Positions 15,542-24,054 are shown, counted from the stretch's first letter. The stretch: 64,000 nucleotides of DNA from Leucobacter sp. PH1c (GCF_000633415.1 NZ_AYMV01000003.1:1-64000); one strand, 5' to 3'. Numbers and translations: made by a program. The notes: generated by a model from the sequence alone, not told the origin.

Positions 15542-16337
15542 GGATGACCAGCTCCCCATCCACGACTTCCCCATCGCGTCCGGCGTGGCGGATTTCGTGC
15601 GGAACATCGCCGCCGTGCGCACCCGAATCGCGGCGGCGGCCGAGCGCGCCGGGCGCGACGCGCGGGAGGTGCGGCTGCTCCCCGTGAGCAAGACCGTCCC
15701 GGAGGAGCGGATCCGGCTCGCCGTCCAGGCGGGCTGCCGCGAGCTCGGCGAGAACAAGGTGCAGGAGGCGGCACGGAAGTCGGCAGCGCTCGCCGATCTC
15801 GGTGTCCGCTGGTCGGTGATCGGGCACCTCCAGACGAACAAGGCCCGCGAGGTGGCGGCCTTCGCGAGCGAGTTCCAGGCGCTCGACTCGCACCGGGCCG
15901 CCGCCGCGCTCGACCGGCGCCTCCAGGCAGCGGGCCGTTCGCTCGACGTCTTCGTGCAGGTGAACACCTCAGCCGAACCGCAGAAGTACGGGCTGCAGCC
16001 CGACGAGGTGGGAGCGTTCCTCCGCGAGCTCCCCCAGTACAGCTCGCTGCGGGTCCGCGGCCTCATGACCCTCGCGATCTTCACTTCCGACGAGGTCCGA
16101 GTGCGCGAGTGCTTCGTGCGCCTGCGCACCCTGCGGGATCGGCTGCGCGCCGAAAACCCCGAGCTCATCGGCGACGGCGGGCTCTCGATGGGGATGTCGG
16201 GCGACTACGAGCTCGCGATCGAGGAGGGCGCCACCTGCGTTCGGGTGGGTCAGGCGATCTTCGGAGCGCGTCACGTCCCGGACAGCCACTACTGGCCGGG
16301 ACTCACGGACTTCGCGGACGGCACGGCCGCCGATTAG
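15528..16337 (+). CDS. yggS: YggS-family PLP homeostasis protein
   Basis: This 269-residue single-domain fold-type-III PLP protein (YggS/PROSC/PLPBP) carries PLP and keeps free PLP low. The PLP lysine is Lys55 in LLPVSKTVP. HLQTNK, the Ser-Met-Gly-Met-Ser-Gly-Asp phosphate-binding stretch (SMGMSGDYELAIEEGAT) and VRVGQAIFGAR near the C-terminus are all conserved. It is slightly longer than E. coli YggS because of an N-terminal 20-residue extension. The start looks leaderless, with its own -10 at 15515-15520. Confidence 0.93.
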   Translation: MTSQTDDQLPIHDFPIASGVADFVRNIAAVRTRIAAAAERAGRDAREVRLLPVSKTVPEERIRLAVQAGCRELGENKVQEAARKSAALADLGVRWSVIGHLQTNKAREVAAFASEFQALDSHRAAAALDRRLQAAGRSLDVFVQVNTSAEPQKYGLQPDEVGAFLRELPQYSSLRVRGLMTLAIFTSDEVRVRECFVRLRTLRDRLRAENPELIGDGGLSMGMSGDYELAIEEGATCVRVGQAIFGARHVPDSHYWPGLTDFADGTAAD

Positions 16338-16439
16338 CTCACTCGCGCTCAACGCGCAAGCCCCTGTTCCGTCCGCGATCGCGGGGCATAGCGTCGGAAT
16401 CACCGAGCGGCACCCGCTTGGCCGAAAGGAGCTGACATC

Positions 16440-16709
16440 ATGAGTTTTCTCGCTTTTCTGATCCTCGGCTTGATCGCCGGAGCCATCGCGAAAGCGATCA
16501 TCCCCGGTGAGCACGGCGGAGGTTGGTTCGCAACACTCATCCTCGGCGTAGTGGGCGCCATGCTCGGCGGCTGGCTGGGTGGGATGATCTTCGGCGCCGA
16601 CATGGGCGCGTTCTGGTCGCTGCAGTCCTGGCTGCTCGCGATCGGCGGCTCGGTCGTGGTGCTGCTCATCTACGGGCTCTTCGCCGGCAGGAAGCAGGGC
16701 GCGCGCTAG
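16440..16709 (+). CDS. GlsB/YeaQ/YmgE-family membrane protein
   Basis: This 89-residue protein has three predicted TM helices (about 2-20, 28-50, 58-82) and the Gly-rich family signature ILGLIAGAIAK...PGEHGGGW...GVVGAMLGGWLGG. The family is associated with general stress responses, and the molecular role is unknown. AAAGGAG stands 8 bases before the ATG. It is a single-gene unit ended by the hairpin at 16746-16781. Confidence 0.9.
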   Translation: MSFLAFLILGLIAGAIAKAIIPGEHGGGWFATLILGVVGAMLGGWLGGMIFGADMGAFWSLQSWLLAIGGSVVVLLIYGLFAGRKQGAR

Positions 16710-16745
16710 GCCGGGCGCCCAGCGCGCACACCGCGGACTCCCGCG

Positions 16746-16781
16746 AGGCCGCCCCGGTCCGCCTCCGGATCGGGGCGGCCT
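16746..16781. terminator. Terminator between GlsB-like and DUF7882 genes
   Basis: An 11-bp perfect stem (16746-16756 with 16771-16781) lies between two convergent stops (16709 and 16794), so it can serve both. Confidence 0.75.
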
Positions 16782-16793
16782 GGCGCACGCGCG

Positions 16794-17123
16794 CTAGAGC
16801 AGCTCGGGGACCTGACGTGCGAACGCCTCCGCCTCGTCCTCGCTCACGATCACGAGGCCGCGCGGCGTGTGGGAGCGCGCGGTGAGCACCCGCAGCCACA
16901 CCGGGTTCAGCTCGGGCGGGCGACTCCCCGAGAAGCGGAAGCCGAGCGCCAGGTGCGGGGAGAGCCAGAGCGAGACCCGCCCGCTCCCCTGCTCGGGCGT
17001 CTTGCTCCAGCTCAGGTAGAAGCACTCCTGCCCGCGCAGCTTCTGGCCGATCACGACCTTCAGGTGCGCGAGCAGGCGATCCTCGAACTCGTACTCATGC
17101 GTTCCGTGCATCAGGTAGCCCAT
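16794..17123 (-). CDS. DUF7882 small conserved protein
   Basis: This 109-residue protein is of a type common in Microbacteriaceae: MGYLMHGTHEYEFEDRLLAHLKVVIGQKL start, FYLSWSK, SLWLSPHLALGFRFSG, and a PPELNPVWLRVL helix. Relatives are often mislabelled as ATP-dependent DNA ligase, but no ligase motif (KxDG) is present. Function unknown. GATGAT (minus strand; 17130-17135) sits 6 bases before the ATG and could be a leaderless promoter. A weak hairpin (17153-17159 with 17166-17172) lies between it and the upstream phnE stop. Confidence 0.8.
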   Translation of the reverse strand: MGYLMHGTHEYEFEDRLLAHLKVVIGQKLRGQECFYLSWSKTPEQGSGRVSLWLSPHLALGFRFSGSRPPELNPVWLRVLTARSHTPRGLVIVSEDEAEAFARQVPELL

Positions 17124-17177
17124 GCCCTGATCATCGCACGGCAGGGCCGACCGCGCACGGGTTTTCGTGCGCCGCGC

Positions 17178-18890
17178 TCAGGAGAGCAGGCGCCGCAGCC
17201 AGGCCGACAGGCCCTCCACGGCGAACACGATCACGAGCACGCAGAGCAGGAGGAAGAGCAGCTCATGCTGGTTGATCCGCGCCGCGCTCGAGAGCATGTA
17301 CCCGATCCCGCCTCCGCCCACGATGCCGAGCACCGTGGCCGAGCGGATGTTCGTGTCGAGCAAGTAGAGCGTGTGCCCGATGAACGCGGGCACCGCCTGC
17401 GGGAACGTGGCGCCCGCGAAGACCTGAGCACGGCTCGCGCCGACCGCCGTGAGCGCGCGCTCCGGACCGGGGTTCACCTCCTCCAGCGAGTCGGCCACGA
17501 GCTTCCCGAGGAGACCGACGCCGCCGATGCCGAGCGCCAGGACGGCGGCGCCCGGGCCGAGCCCCGTGAGGATGATGAAGAACAGCGCGAGGAGGAGCTC
17601 GGGCAAGCCGCGGATCACCACGAGCGCGAAGCGCGAAGCGCCGCGGACCGCCCCGTTCGGCGCCACGTTGCGGGCGGCGAAGGTACCGATGAGCAGCGAG
17701 AACACGACCGCGAAGAGCGTGGCCGCGAGCGCGATCTGCACGGTCTCGAGGAGTGCGAGCGCCACGTCGCCCCACTTCTCCTGCGCGAGGGCCGGGGGCC
17801 ACAGCCGCCCCACCGCGATCCCGAGGTTCTGCCAGAAGTTCGCGAAGCTGCTGCCCTGGGTCGCGGCGATCGCGACAGAGGCGACGAGGACCGCAGCGGT
17901 GCCCCAGACGAGCGCCGACTGCCGCACGCGATCCGGCGTCCAGGGCACGCGCCCGGCGCGCCCCAGACGCAGCTGCGCCTCGACTCGGCTGGTGCGCCCG
18001 GAGGCGGCCTGCGGCTCGCGGGTGATGCGTCGCACGAAGCGCTCGGCGAGGCTCCGGCCGGTGGGCTGGGCCCCGAGCAGCGAGCGGCGGATGAGCGCCG
18101 AGACGATCTCGAAGGCGACGCAGAGCACGAAGATGATGATCGCGAAGGGCATCGCCGCGCGGTAGTTGAGCGTCTGCATTGCGATGCTGAGCTCCTGCCC
18201 GAGCCCCGCAACGCCCACGAAGCCGAGAATCACGGAGACGCGGAGGTTGATGTCGGCGCGGTGCAGCACGATCGCGATGTACGCGGGCAGGATCTGCGGC
18301 CACACGCCGCCCCAGAACTGCTGGACCTTCCCGGCCCCCGCGGCCCGCAGCGCGCGGACGGGGCCCTCGTCGATCTGCTCGATGGCGTCCGCGGTCAGCT
18401 TGCTGATCATGCCGATCGAGTGGATGCCGAGCGCGAGCACGCCGGCGAGCGCGCCCTGGCCGATGATGAGCGCGAAGATCATCGCCATGATCGCGTCGGG
18501 CGCAGCGCGGGTCGTCACCCCGAGGAAGCGCCCGAGCACGCTCCCCGCGCGGTTCGGTGCGGTGTTGCGGGCGGCGAGGACGGCGACGGGGATCGAGATC
18601 GCGGCGGCGAGCGCCGTGCCGCAGAACACGATCGCGAGCGTGAGCGCGCACAGCCAGAGCGTCTCCCCCACCGTGGGCCACACGAACGGGACGGTGCGGG
18701 CGAGGAAGGAGCCAGCGTATTCGGTGCCGCGCAGCATCTGCTCGACGGAGAGGCCGACGCCGCGGAACGACCAGAGCGCCGCGGCGAGGAGCGCGAGGAG
18801 GAGGGTTGTCGCGATGAGTCCCGAGCGGCTCGGCGCGGGGAGCGTGGCGCGCCGGCCGGGTGCGCGGTCGAGGGTCGCTGCGGCGGTCAC
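17178..18890 (-). CDS. phnE: Fused double permease PhnE-PhnE
   Basis: This 570-residue permease contains two complete phosphonate-type permease units in one chain. Unit 1 (about 20-290) has ADAIEQIDEGPVRALRAAGAG as its EAA loop, and unit 2 (about 330-565) has ADSLEEVNPGPERALTAVGAS. About twelve TM segments are expected. The linker (about 290-330) is polar and Arg-rich. The GTG start at 18890 overlaps the phnC2 stop (GTGA). It replaces the usual PhnE1/PhnE2 heterodimer by a covalent pair, serving the PhnC2/PhnD2 system encoded upstream. Confidence 0.9.
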   Translation of the reverse strand: MTAAATLDRAPGRRATLPAPSRSGLIATTLLLALLAAALWSFRGVGLSVEQMLRGTEYAGSFLARTVPFVWPTVGETLWLCALTLAIVFCGTALAAAISIPVAVLAARNTAPNRAGSVLGRFLGVTTRAAPDAIMAMIFALIIGQGALAGVLALGIHSIGMISKLTADAIEQIDEGPVRALRAAGAGKVQQFWGGVWPQILPAYIAIVLHRADINLRVSVILGFVGVAGLGQELSIAMQTLNYRAAMPFAIIIFVLCVAFEIVSALIRRSLLGAQPTGRSLAERFVRRITREPQAASGRTSRVEAQLRLGRAGRVPWTPDRVRQSALVWGTAAVLVASVAIAATQGSSFANFWQNLGIAVGRLWPPALAQEKWGDVALALLETVQIALAATLFAVVFSLLIGTFAARNVAPNGAVRGASRFALVVIRGLPELLLALFFIILTGLGPGAAVLALGIGGVGLLGKLVADSLEEVNPGPERALTAVGASRAQVFAGATFPQAVPAFIGHTLYLLDTNIRSATVLGIVGGGGIGYMLSSAARINQHELLFLLLCVLVIVFAVEGLSAWLRRLLS

Positions 18891-19765
18891 GCGGATGCCC
18901 CGGTGAGGGCAGGCGCGGGAGCGTGCGTCGGGGCGGAAGCACCGGCGGGTTCCGGCGCGAACGCGGCCGTCTGCGCGGTCGCCAGCGCGGTTGCCGCCGG
19001 GTCCATGGCCTCGGGCGCGACCTGCCGGTACACCCGCATCACGGTGTCGCGGTCGAGCGCGGCGGCGGGCGTATCGAGCACGACGGCGCCGTGCCGCAGG
19101 CCGACGATGCGATCGGCCCATGAGAGGGCGAGCTCGACCTGGTGGAGCGTGCAGAGCACGGTGAGGCCGCGGCGGGCCGCGATTTCACGGATGAGTCGCA
19201 TGACCTGCTGGGAGGACTCGGGATCGAGCGATGCGACGGGTTCGTCGGCGAGCAGGATCTCGGGATCCTGCATGAGCGCGCGGGCGATCGCGACCCGCTG
19301 CTGCTGGCCGCCCGAGAGCGTGTCCGCCCGTTGGAAGGCGTGGGCGTCGAGGCCGACCTCCGCGAGGAGGTCGAGCGCGCGGACCCGGAGCGCACGCGGG
19401 TAGCTCAGCAGGCCGAGGCGCGGGCCGCGGAGGGTCGCGAGCGCACCGGTGAGCACGTTCTCGAGCACGGTGACGGGGCCGACGAGCTCGAACTGCTGGA
19501 AGATGAAGCCGACTCGGCCGCGCAGTTCGCGCAGGGCTCGGCCGCGGAGGGCCGATACGTCGGAGCCGAGAACGCGCACCTCGCCGGACGAGGGCGCTTC
19601 GAGCCCGTTCAGGTGGCGCAGCAGGGTGGACTTGCCGGAGCCGGAGAGGCCGAGCAGCACGACGACCTCCCCCGTGTCGACGGTGAGCGAGACAGAGTCG
19701 AGCGCGGTCGTGCTGCCGAACTGCTTGCTCACGTCCGTGAGGTGGATCGCCGGGGTGTGTGCCAT
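18887..19765 (-). CDS. phnC: Phosphonate-type ABC transporter ATPase PhnC (second system)
   Basis: The 292-residue ATPase has Walker A GLSGSGKST, FQQFELVG Q-loop, signature LSGGQQQR, Walker B ILLADEPVASLD and switch His in LHQVELA. The last 40 residues are Ala/Pro-rich and lie beyond the ATPase core. A GAAGGAG box precedes the ATG at 19765. The 180-base gap to phnD2 holds a strong stem-loop at 19867-19919 that may lower its expression relative to phnD2. Confidence 0.92.
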   Translation of the reverse strand: MAHTPAIHLTDVSKQFGSTTALDSVSLTVDTGEVVVLLGLSGSGKSTLLRHLNGLEAPSSGEVRVLGSDVSALRGRALRELRGRVGFIFQQFELVGPVTVLENVLTGALATLRGPRLGLLSYPRALRVRALDLLAEVGLDAHAFQRADTLSGGQQQRVAIARALMQDPEILLADEPVASLDPESSQQVMRLIREIAARRGLTVLCTLHQVELALSWADRIVGLRHGAVVLDTPAAALDRDTVMRVYRQVAPEAMDPAATALATAQTAAFAPEPAGASAPTHAPAPALTGASA

Positions 19766-19866
19766 GAGCGGTGCTCCTTCGGGCGGGTGCGGGCTGGGAC
19801 GCGGGGTGGGTGGGAGTGGGTGGTGGGGTGAGGTGCGCGCGGAGCGGGGTCAGGGCACCGAGCGGC

Positions 19867-19919
19867 TTCCGGCGCCGTGCGGGGCCGGGGCGCGGGCCCC
19901 GGTGCGCACGGCGCCGGAA
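19867..19919 (-). terminator. Stem-loop between phnD2 and phnC2 (partial terminator or mRNA stabiliser)
   Basis: Perfect 15-bp arms (19867-19881 and 19905-19919) enclose a second GC-rich hairpin. It lies right after the phnD2 stop and before phnC2 on the same strand. This is a usual place for an element that lets the binding protein be made in excess over the transporter. The 180-base gap holds nothing else that I can see except the phnC2 ribosome-binding site. Confidence 0.65.
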
Positions 19920-19944
19920 CCCGCGGCCGGAGGCGGCGCGTCCG

Positions 19945-20898
19945 CTACGGCTGGCACTGCGCGGCGCCGGTCTCCTCGCAGACCTTCCGCACGCTGTCGT
20001 AGTAGTCGTCCTCGACGGGGACGAGCTCGGTGAAGAACGCCGCGAACGCGTCGGTGATCTCGATCCCCTCGGCCTCGATCTCCTCGCGCGTAATGCTCTG
20101 GAGCGCGTCACGCAGCGACGCCTGCACATCCGCGGGCAGGTTCGTCGACATGACGAGCGGTGCGCCGGGGACCGTCACCCGGTTGATCACCGTGAGATCG
20201 CCCTCGGCAAAGAGCCCGTCGGCGATGCCGGTGGTCTCGACGACGGCGTCCTCCGCGAAGCCGGCGTCGCACTCGACGCCCTGCGCGGTCTTCTGCGCGG
20301 AGGCGTCGTGCCCGCCCGCGAACACGGGGGTGACGTCCTGCTCCGGATCGATCCCGACCGCGAGCAGCTCGGCGCTCGGGTAGAGGTACCCGGAGGTGGA
20401 TCCCGGGTCGACGAAGCAGACCTTCTTGCCCTTCAGGTCCTCGAGCTTCGTGATGTCGGATCCCTTCGGCACGACCGTGAGCGACTCGTAGCCCGGCTCC
20501 TCACCCTCGCTCGTGACGGTGACGCCGATGGGCGTGAGCTTCGCCCCGCCGTTCGTCGCGGCCACGTAGGTGAAGCCGGAGAAGTTGCCGATGTCGATGC
20601 GACCGGCGATCGATGCCTCAACCAGCGCGGCGTAGTCGGTCGACTGCACCAGCTCGACCTGCTTCCCGGTCTTCGCCGCGATGTAGTCGACGAGCGGCTG
20701 GAAGTTGCTCTCGACCGACTGCTGATCGGGCACCATGCCCATGACCAGGGTGTTCTCGTCCTTCGCGAAGCCCTCGGCGGAGCTCGTGGTCTCGGCGCCG
20801 TCGGCGGCCGGCTCGGATGCGGGCGCGCAGGCGGCGAGCGTGCCGACGAGGGAGAGCCCGGCGACGAGAGCGAGTCCGCGGCGGAGTGATGCGTTCAC
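19945..20898 (-). CDS. phnD: Phosphonate-type binding lipoprotein PhnD (second system)
   Basis: The 317-residue lipoprotein has a signal peptide ending LAAC (Cys24) and a short acidic/Ser linker. The binding fold shows VMGMVPDQQSVESNFQPLVDYI, FSGFTYVAATNGGAKLTP, CFVDPGSTSGYLYPSAEL (ligand-binding Ser-Thr-Ser-Gly-Tyr) and FAGGHDASAQ. It is more like classical PhnD/PtxB than the first copy. GTG start with a GAAAGG box 9 bases upstream. The C-terminal Cys pair (VCEETGAAQC) may form a disulfide outside the cell. The ligand may be a phosphonate or phosphite. Confidence 0.92.
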   Translation of the reverse strand: MNASLRRGLALVAGLSLVGTLAACAPASEPAADGAETTSSAEGFAKDENTLVMGMVPDQQSVESNFQPLVDYIAAKTGKQVELVQSTDYAALVEASIAGRIDIGNFSGFTYVAATNGGAKLTPIGVTVTSEGEEPGYESLTVVPKGSDITKLEDLKGKKVCFVDPGSTSGYLYPSAELLAVGIDPEQDVTPVFAGGHDASAQKTAQGVECDAGFAEDAVVETTGIADGLFAEGDLTVINRVTVPGAPLVMSTNLPADVQASLRDALQSITREEIEAEGIEITDAFAAFFTELVPVEDDYYDSVRKVCEETGAAQCQP

Positions 20899-20958
20899 GG
20901 GGTGTGACCTTTCGGTTGTGAGTGAGTACTGCGTGATGGGGTCGATCGTGCGGTGAAG

Positions 20959-21678
20959 TCAGTGGCCGGCGAGGGCGCGCACCCAGGCGGCGTCGGTGCC
21001 GCGCAGGTCGTGGAGCACGGCGTCGGCGTGGTCTGCCCAGGAGGCGCCGGTATCGCGCACGAGCACGGCGGTGCAGCCGGCGGCGAGCGCGGCGCGAAGC
21101 CCCACCTCCGAGTCCTCGAACACGACGCAGGTGTCGGGCTCCCGTCCGAGCAGCGCGGCCGCGAGCAGGTAGGGCTCGGGGTGGGGTTTCGTCGCGGCCA
21201 CGTCGTCCGCGGTGACGAAGTGCGCGAAGGCGGAGAGGTCGACCTGCCGGGCGGCGGCTTCGAGCCAGCGGCGGGAGGAGCTGGTGACGAGCGCGAGCGG
21301 GATCCCCGCGGCGCGCAGCTCGCCGAGCAACTCCTCGGCCCCCGGGCACCAGCGGATCGTGCCGTCGAGCGCCTCGAGCGACGCGGCTTCGAGCCGCTCG
21401 GCGATCGCGCCCGCCCCGGGGAGCGCGGGGAGCACGGCGGCGGCCGCGAGCGCCGCGAGGATCGTCGTGCTCGCCTGCTCGACGGTCGCACCCTCCAGCT
21501 CGGCCACGAGCGCCTCGCTCGGGCGCATGCCGAGCTCGGTGATCACCGTGCGGACGGTAGCGAGCCAGGTGCGTTCGGTATCGAGGAGCGTGCCGTCCAG
21601 GTCGCAGAGCACCGCGACGGGGGCGTGCGCCGCGGCGGCCGAACGGGCCGGGGCGGCGGGGGCGGGAGTGCTGTTCAC
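20959..21678 (-). CDS. HAD-superfamily phosphatase of the second phn locus
   Basis: The 239-residue protein has an Ala/Pro-rich start, then a HAD domain with motif I DLDGT (nucleophile Asp26, Asp28), a helical cap of the beta-phosphoglucomutase type, motif II VTSSSR, motif III TKPHPEPY and motif IV EDSEVG. It likely dephosphorylates a small substrate. It is first in the phnD2-phnC2-phnEE run and 60 bases from phnD2, so the imported compound is a good candidate substrate. The GTG at 21678 is chosen. An ATG at 21780 is in frame but would cover the divergent regulator's promoter. Confidence 0.83.
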   Translation of the reverse strand: MNSTPAPAAPARSAAAAHAPVAVLCDLDGTLLDTERTWLATVRTVITELGMRPSEALVAELEGATVEQASTTILAALAAAAVLPALPGAGAIAERLEAASLEALDGTIRWCPGAEELLGELRAAGIPLALVTSSSRRWLEAAARQVDLSAFAHFVTADDVAATKPHPEPYLLAAALLGREPDTCVVFEDSEVGLRAALAAGCTAVLVRDTGASWADHADAVLHDLRGTDAAWVRALAGH

Positions 21679-21714
21679 CCGTTCATTACGGCGCGGGCGG
21701 ATGAGCAGCGGCGA

Positions 21715-21724
21715 ACCGATCGGT
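21715..21724. promoter_or_regulatory. Candidate operator for the GntR-UTRA regulator
   Basis: ACCGATCGGT is a perfect 10-bp palindrome, flanked by GA and GAAC. Further GTTCA/TGAAC half-sites lie nearby (around 21674, 21684 and 21734), all in the short space between the divergent HAD and GntR genes. Position suggests regulation by the GntR protein; the site itself is unproven. Confidence 0.4.
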
Positions 21725-21832
21725 GAACGGGGGCTGAACGTTCCGCGGCGTCCCCGCTCGTGGCGCGGACAACTGCGCACGGCTGTTCAGAAGCTCGCCG
21801 CCGCGCGCCTGGACAGGGGCTAACCTGGCCGG

Positions 21833-22597
21833 GTGACCAGCCCTCCCCGCCCCGCGTCCTCGCACCGCGAGGTCCTGCGCGATCTCCTCGCACGCATCGT
21901 CGACGGCGAGTTCGGCGCGGGCACCGCGCTCCCCTCCGAGACCCGGCTCGCGGAGCACTACGGGGTGGCCCGCGGCACCGTGCGCAACGCGCTCGCCGGC
22001 CTCGCGGATCGCGGAATGGTCTCCCCCGTCCAGGGCGCGGGCTGGATCGTGCAGTCCACGCTCCACACGCAGAGCTTCGTCGAGCTGCGCTCGTTCGCCC
22101 AGTGGGCGCGGAGCAAGGGGATGACCCCGGGCGGGCTCGTCCACGCCGCCGAGCACGGCACGGCGAGCGGGACCGAGGCGCGAAAGCTGCGGGTGGCGCC
22201 GCGCAGCCCGGTGCTCCGGGTCACGCGCACCCGCACGCTCGACGGCCGGGTGGTGATGCTCGAGCGCACGGCCTACCCGGAGTGGCTGGCCGAGCGCATC
22301 GCCGCGATTCCCCCGGACGAGTCATCGGTCGTCGACGTGATGCAGACCGAGTTCGGGGTGACGACGGCCCACGCGGACCACGCGATCGACGCGGTGCCGG
22401 CGTCGAGCGCCGACTCCGCGCTCCTCGGGGTGCGGCGCTCGAGCCCGCTGCTCCGGGTGCGGCGCACGAGCTTCACGAGCGGGGGCCGGCCCATCGAGTA
22501 CGGCGAGGACCGCTACCTCCCCGACACCGTCACTTTCCAGGTGCAGGCGTCGAGCGTGAGCAACACGCTCACGCGCAGCGAGTTCTCCCCGGGCTAG
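21833..22597 (+). CDS. GntR regulator with UTRA domain (PhnF-like)
   Basis: The 254-residue protein has a winged HTH (about 12-75; LAEHYGVARGTVRNALAGLADRGMVSPVQGAGW) and a UTRA ligand domain (about 95-245) ending with the family-typical RPIEYGEDRYLPDTVTFQV. It resembles PhnF-type regulators, which repress phosphonate uptake genes, and it is divergent from the HAD-phnD-phnC-phnEE cluster. The GTG start is 6 bases from a TAACCT -10 box (21821-21826), so it is probably leaderless. Confidence 0.9.
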   Translation: MTSPPRPASSHREVLRDLLARIVDGEFGAGTALPSETRLAEHYGVARGTVRNALAGLADRGMVSPVQGAGWIVQSTLHTQSFVELRSFAQWARSKGMTPGGLVHAAEHGTASGTEARKLRVAPRSPVLRVTRTRTLDGRVVMLERTAYPEWLAERIAAIPPDESSVVDVMQTEFGVTTAHADHAIDAVPASSADSALLGVRRSSPLLRVRRTSFTSGGRPIEYGEDRYLPDTVTFQVQASSVSNTLTRSEFSPG

Positions 22598-22618
22598 GCG
22601 GCCCCCGCGCGCCCGCGC

Positions 22619-23554
22619 CTAACGCACGCGCACGGCGCCCGGCTGCACCGTCACCCCGATGCGCACCACCTCGCCGAGTTCGTCGCCGTCGACCTCGAAC
22701 ACCCGGGGCTCGTCGAGCTCCACCCGCAGCTCCGCGAAGCGCTCGTGCGCCGCGCTTGCGCTGCTCTCGGCGCTCTCGCCGCCGGTGAGCACCCGCTTCA
22801 GCCCGTTGTCCCACACCATGTTCCGCAGGGTGTCGGCCCAGCCCGCAACACCGTCCGCGCGGAGCAGGAGGAGATCGAGCTCGCCGTCGCTCGGATCAGC
22901 GTCGGGGAGCAGCGTGATCCCGCCCTGGAGCGTGCCGCAGTTGCCCACGATGAGGGTGTGCGCGTGCTCGGGCTGCGCATCGGCGCCATCGCGCGCGAGC
23001 GTGAGGTCGATCACCTCGCTCGCGGAGACCGCGCGCCCCAGCGACTCCACGTAGGCGAGCCAACCGGCGCGCGCCTTGAGGTCGTCGTCGGTCTCGGTGA
23101 TCATGTGGGCGTCGATGCCGAAGCCGGCCATCACGGCGAAGGCGTGCCGTTCCCGTGCGCTGTCGGAGCGCTCGATCTCGGCCCAACCGATGTCGATCGC
23201 CGCGGCCTCGTCCGCGAGTGCGCGGGTCATCGCACCACCGACGTCGTTGAGGGGCACGCCGAGGTTGCGCGCGAGCAGGTTCCCGGTGCCGAGCGGGATG
23301 ATCCCGAGCTCCGCCGCCGCGCCGCGTTCCGCGAGCTCCTCGGCGACGGCGCGCACGGTCCCGTCGCCGCCCGCGGCGAGCACGACGGTCGCGCCGGCTT
23401 CGAGGGCGGCGCGTGTCGCGGCGCGGCCGGGATCATCGGGGCTGGTCTCGTGCCAGCTCAGCTCACCGCTGAAGCCCTCGGGCACGGCGGCCTCGAGATC
23501 CTCCCGCTGGGTCTTCGACGGATTCCACACGATCCCCGCGCGCACTGCGCTCAT
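22619..23554 (-). CDS. Diacylglycerol kinase-like lipid kinase
   Basis: This 311-residue DAGK-catalytic family enzyme has the nucleotide-binding GGDGT motif at 62-66, PLGTGNLLARNLG (about 87-99), and the C-terminal beta domain with EVDGDELG. It should phosphorylate diacylglycerol or a related lipid at the cytoplasmic face. ATG at 23554 follows GAAGGGATGGG. An in-frame start at 23620 adds a basic, unconserved leader and is less likely. Confidence 0.9.
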   Translation of the reverse strand: MSAVRAGIVWNPSKTQREDLEAAVPEGFSGELSWHETSPDDPGRAATRAALEAGATVVLAAGGDGTVRAVAEELAERGAAAELGIIPLGTGNLLARNLGVPLNDVGGAMTRALADEAAAIDIGWAEIERSDSARERHAFAVMAGFGIDAHMITETDDDLKARAGWLAYVESLGRAVSASEVIDLTLARDGADAQPEHAHTLIVGNCGTLQGGITLLPDADPSDGELDLLLLRADGVAGWADTLRNMVWDNGLKRVLTGGESAESSASAAHERFAELRVELDEPRVFEVDGDELGEVVRIGVTVQPGAVRVR

Positions 23555-23700
23555 AGGCCCATCCCTTCGGTTGTGGCGGGCCCACCGCGCGAGACGTCGC
23601 TGCGATGGCTCCCGGCTCACCGTTCAGCCTAGGGCGACCGCGGTGCCCCGTGGCTGGGCGAACCGTGTCAATCCCCGGGATCGGCTGTGCGGGGCACGGC

Positions 23701-24054
23701 TCAGTCGGCCGTTCCTGCGGGCTCCGCCTGCGTCGACTCTGCCACCCCTGCCGCCTCAGCTGCCTCGGCCGCCTCAGCCGCCTCGGCCGCAGCGACCTCC
23801 GCGGGCTTCGGGCAGCGCAGGTGCGTGGGCTTTCCCGGACCGCCTCGGTCGATGCGGTGCAGCGACATCGACTGGGTGCACACCGGGCACTTCGGGTCCG
23901 CCGGCTGCACATAGGCGGGCTCGCCCCGCTCGCCGATCTGCGCGGGCCCCTCGAACTGGTAGAAGAGACGCTGCACCGCGGCGTAGAGGCCAGGAACCCC
24001 GTCGTAGGGGGTCTTGTGCCAGAGGTGGTACTTTTCCCGTTTTTGTTTGCGCAC
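23701..24054 (-). CDS. Small CPxC/CP putative zinc protein with Ala-Glu tail
   Basis: This 117-residue protein is of an actinobacterial type without known function. The basic N-terminus (RKQKREKYHLWHKTPYDGVPGLYAAVQRLFYQFEGP) is followed by a CPVC...LRCP set that could bind one zinc ion. The last 35 residues are Ala/Glu-rich. GTG start. On the minus strand a TAGTAT -10 (24062-24067) lies 7 bases before it, so the transcript is likely leaderless. A palindrome (24045-24058) overlaps the start codon. It is divergent from a MarR/OhrR-like regulator. Confidence 0.75.
   Translation of the reverse strand: MRKQKREKYHLWHKTPYDGVPGLYAAVQRLFYQFEGPAQIGERGEPAYVQPADPKCPVCTQSMSLHRIDRGGPGKPTHLRCPKPAEVAAAEAAEAAEAAEAAGVAESTQAEPAGTAD

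Noticed and set aside
16794-17123. Labelling the small gene as an ATP-dependent DNA ligase
   Set aside because: No KxDG or other ligase motif and only 109 residues. It matches the DUF7882 pattern.
23227-23436. Short minus-strand frame inside the lipid kinase gene
   Set aside because: A second frame within a clearly supported kinase gene, with no conserved features.
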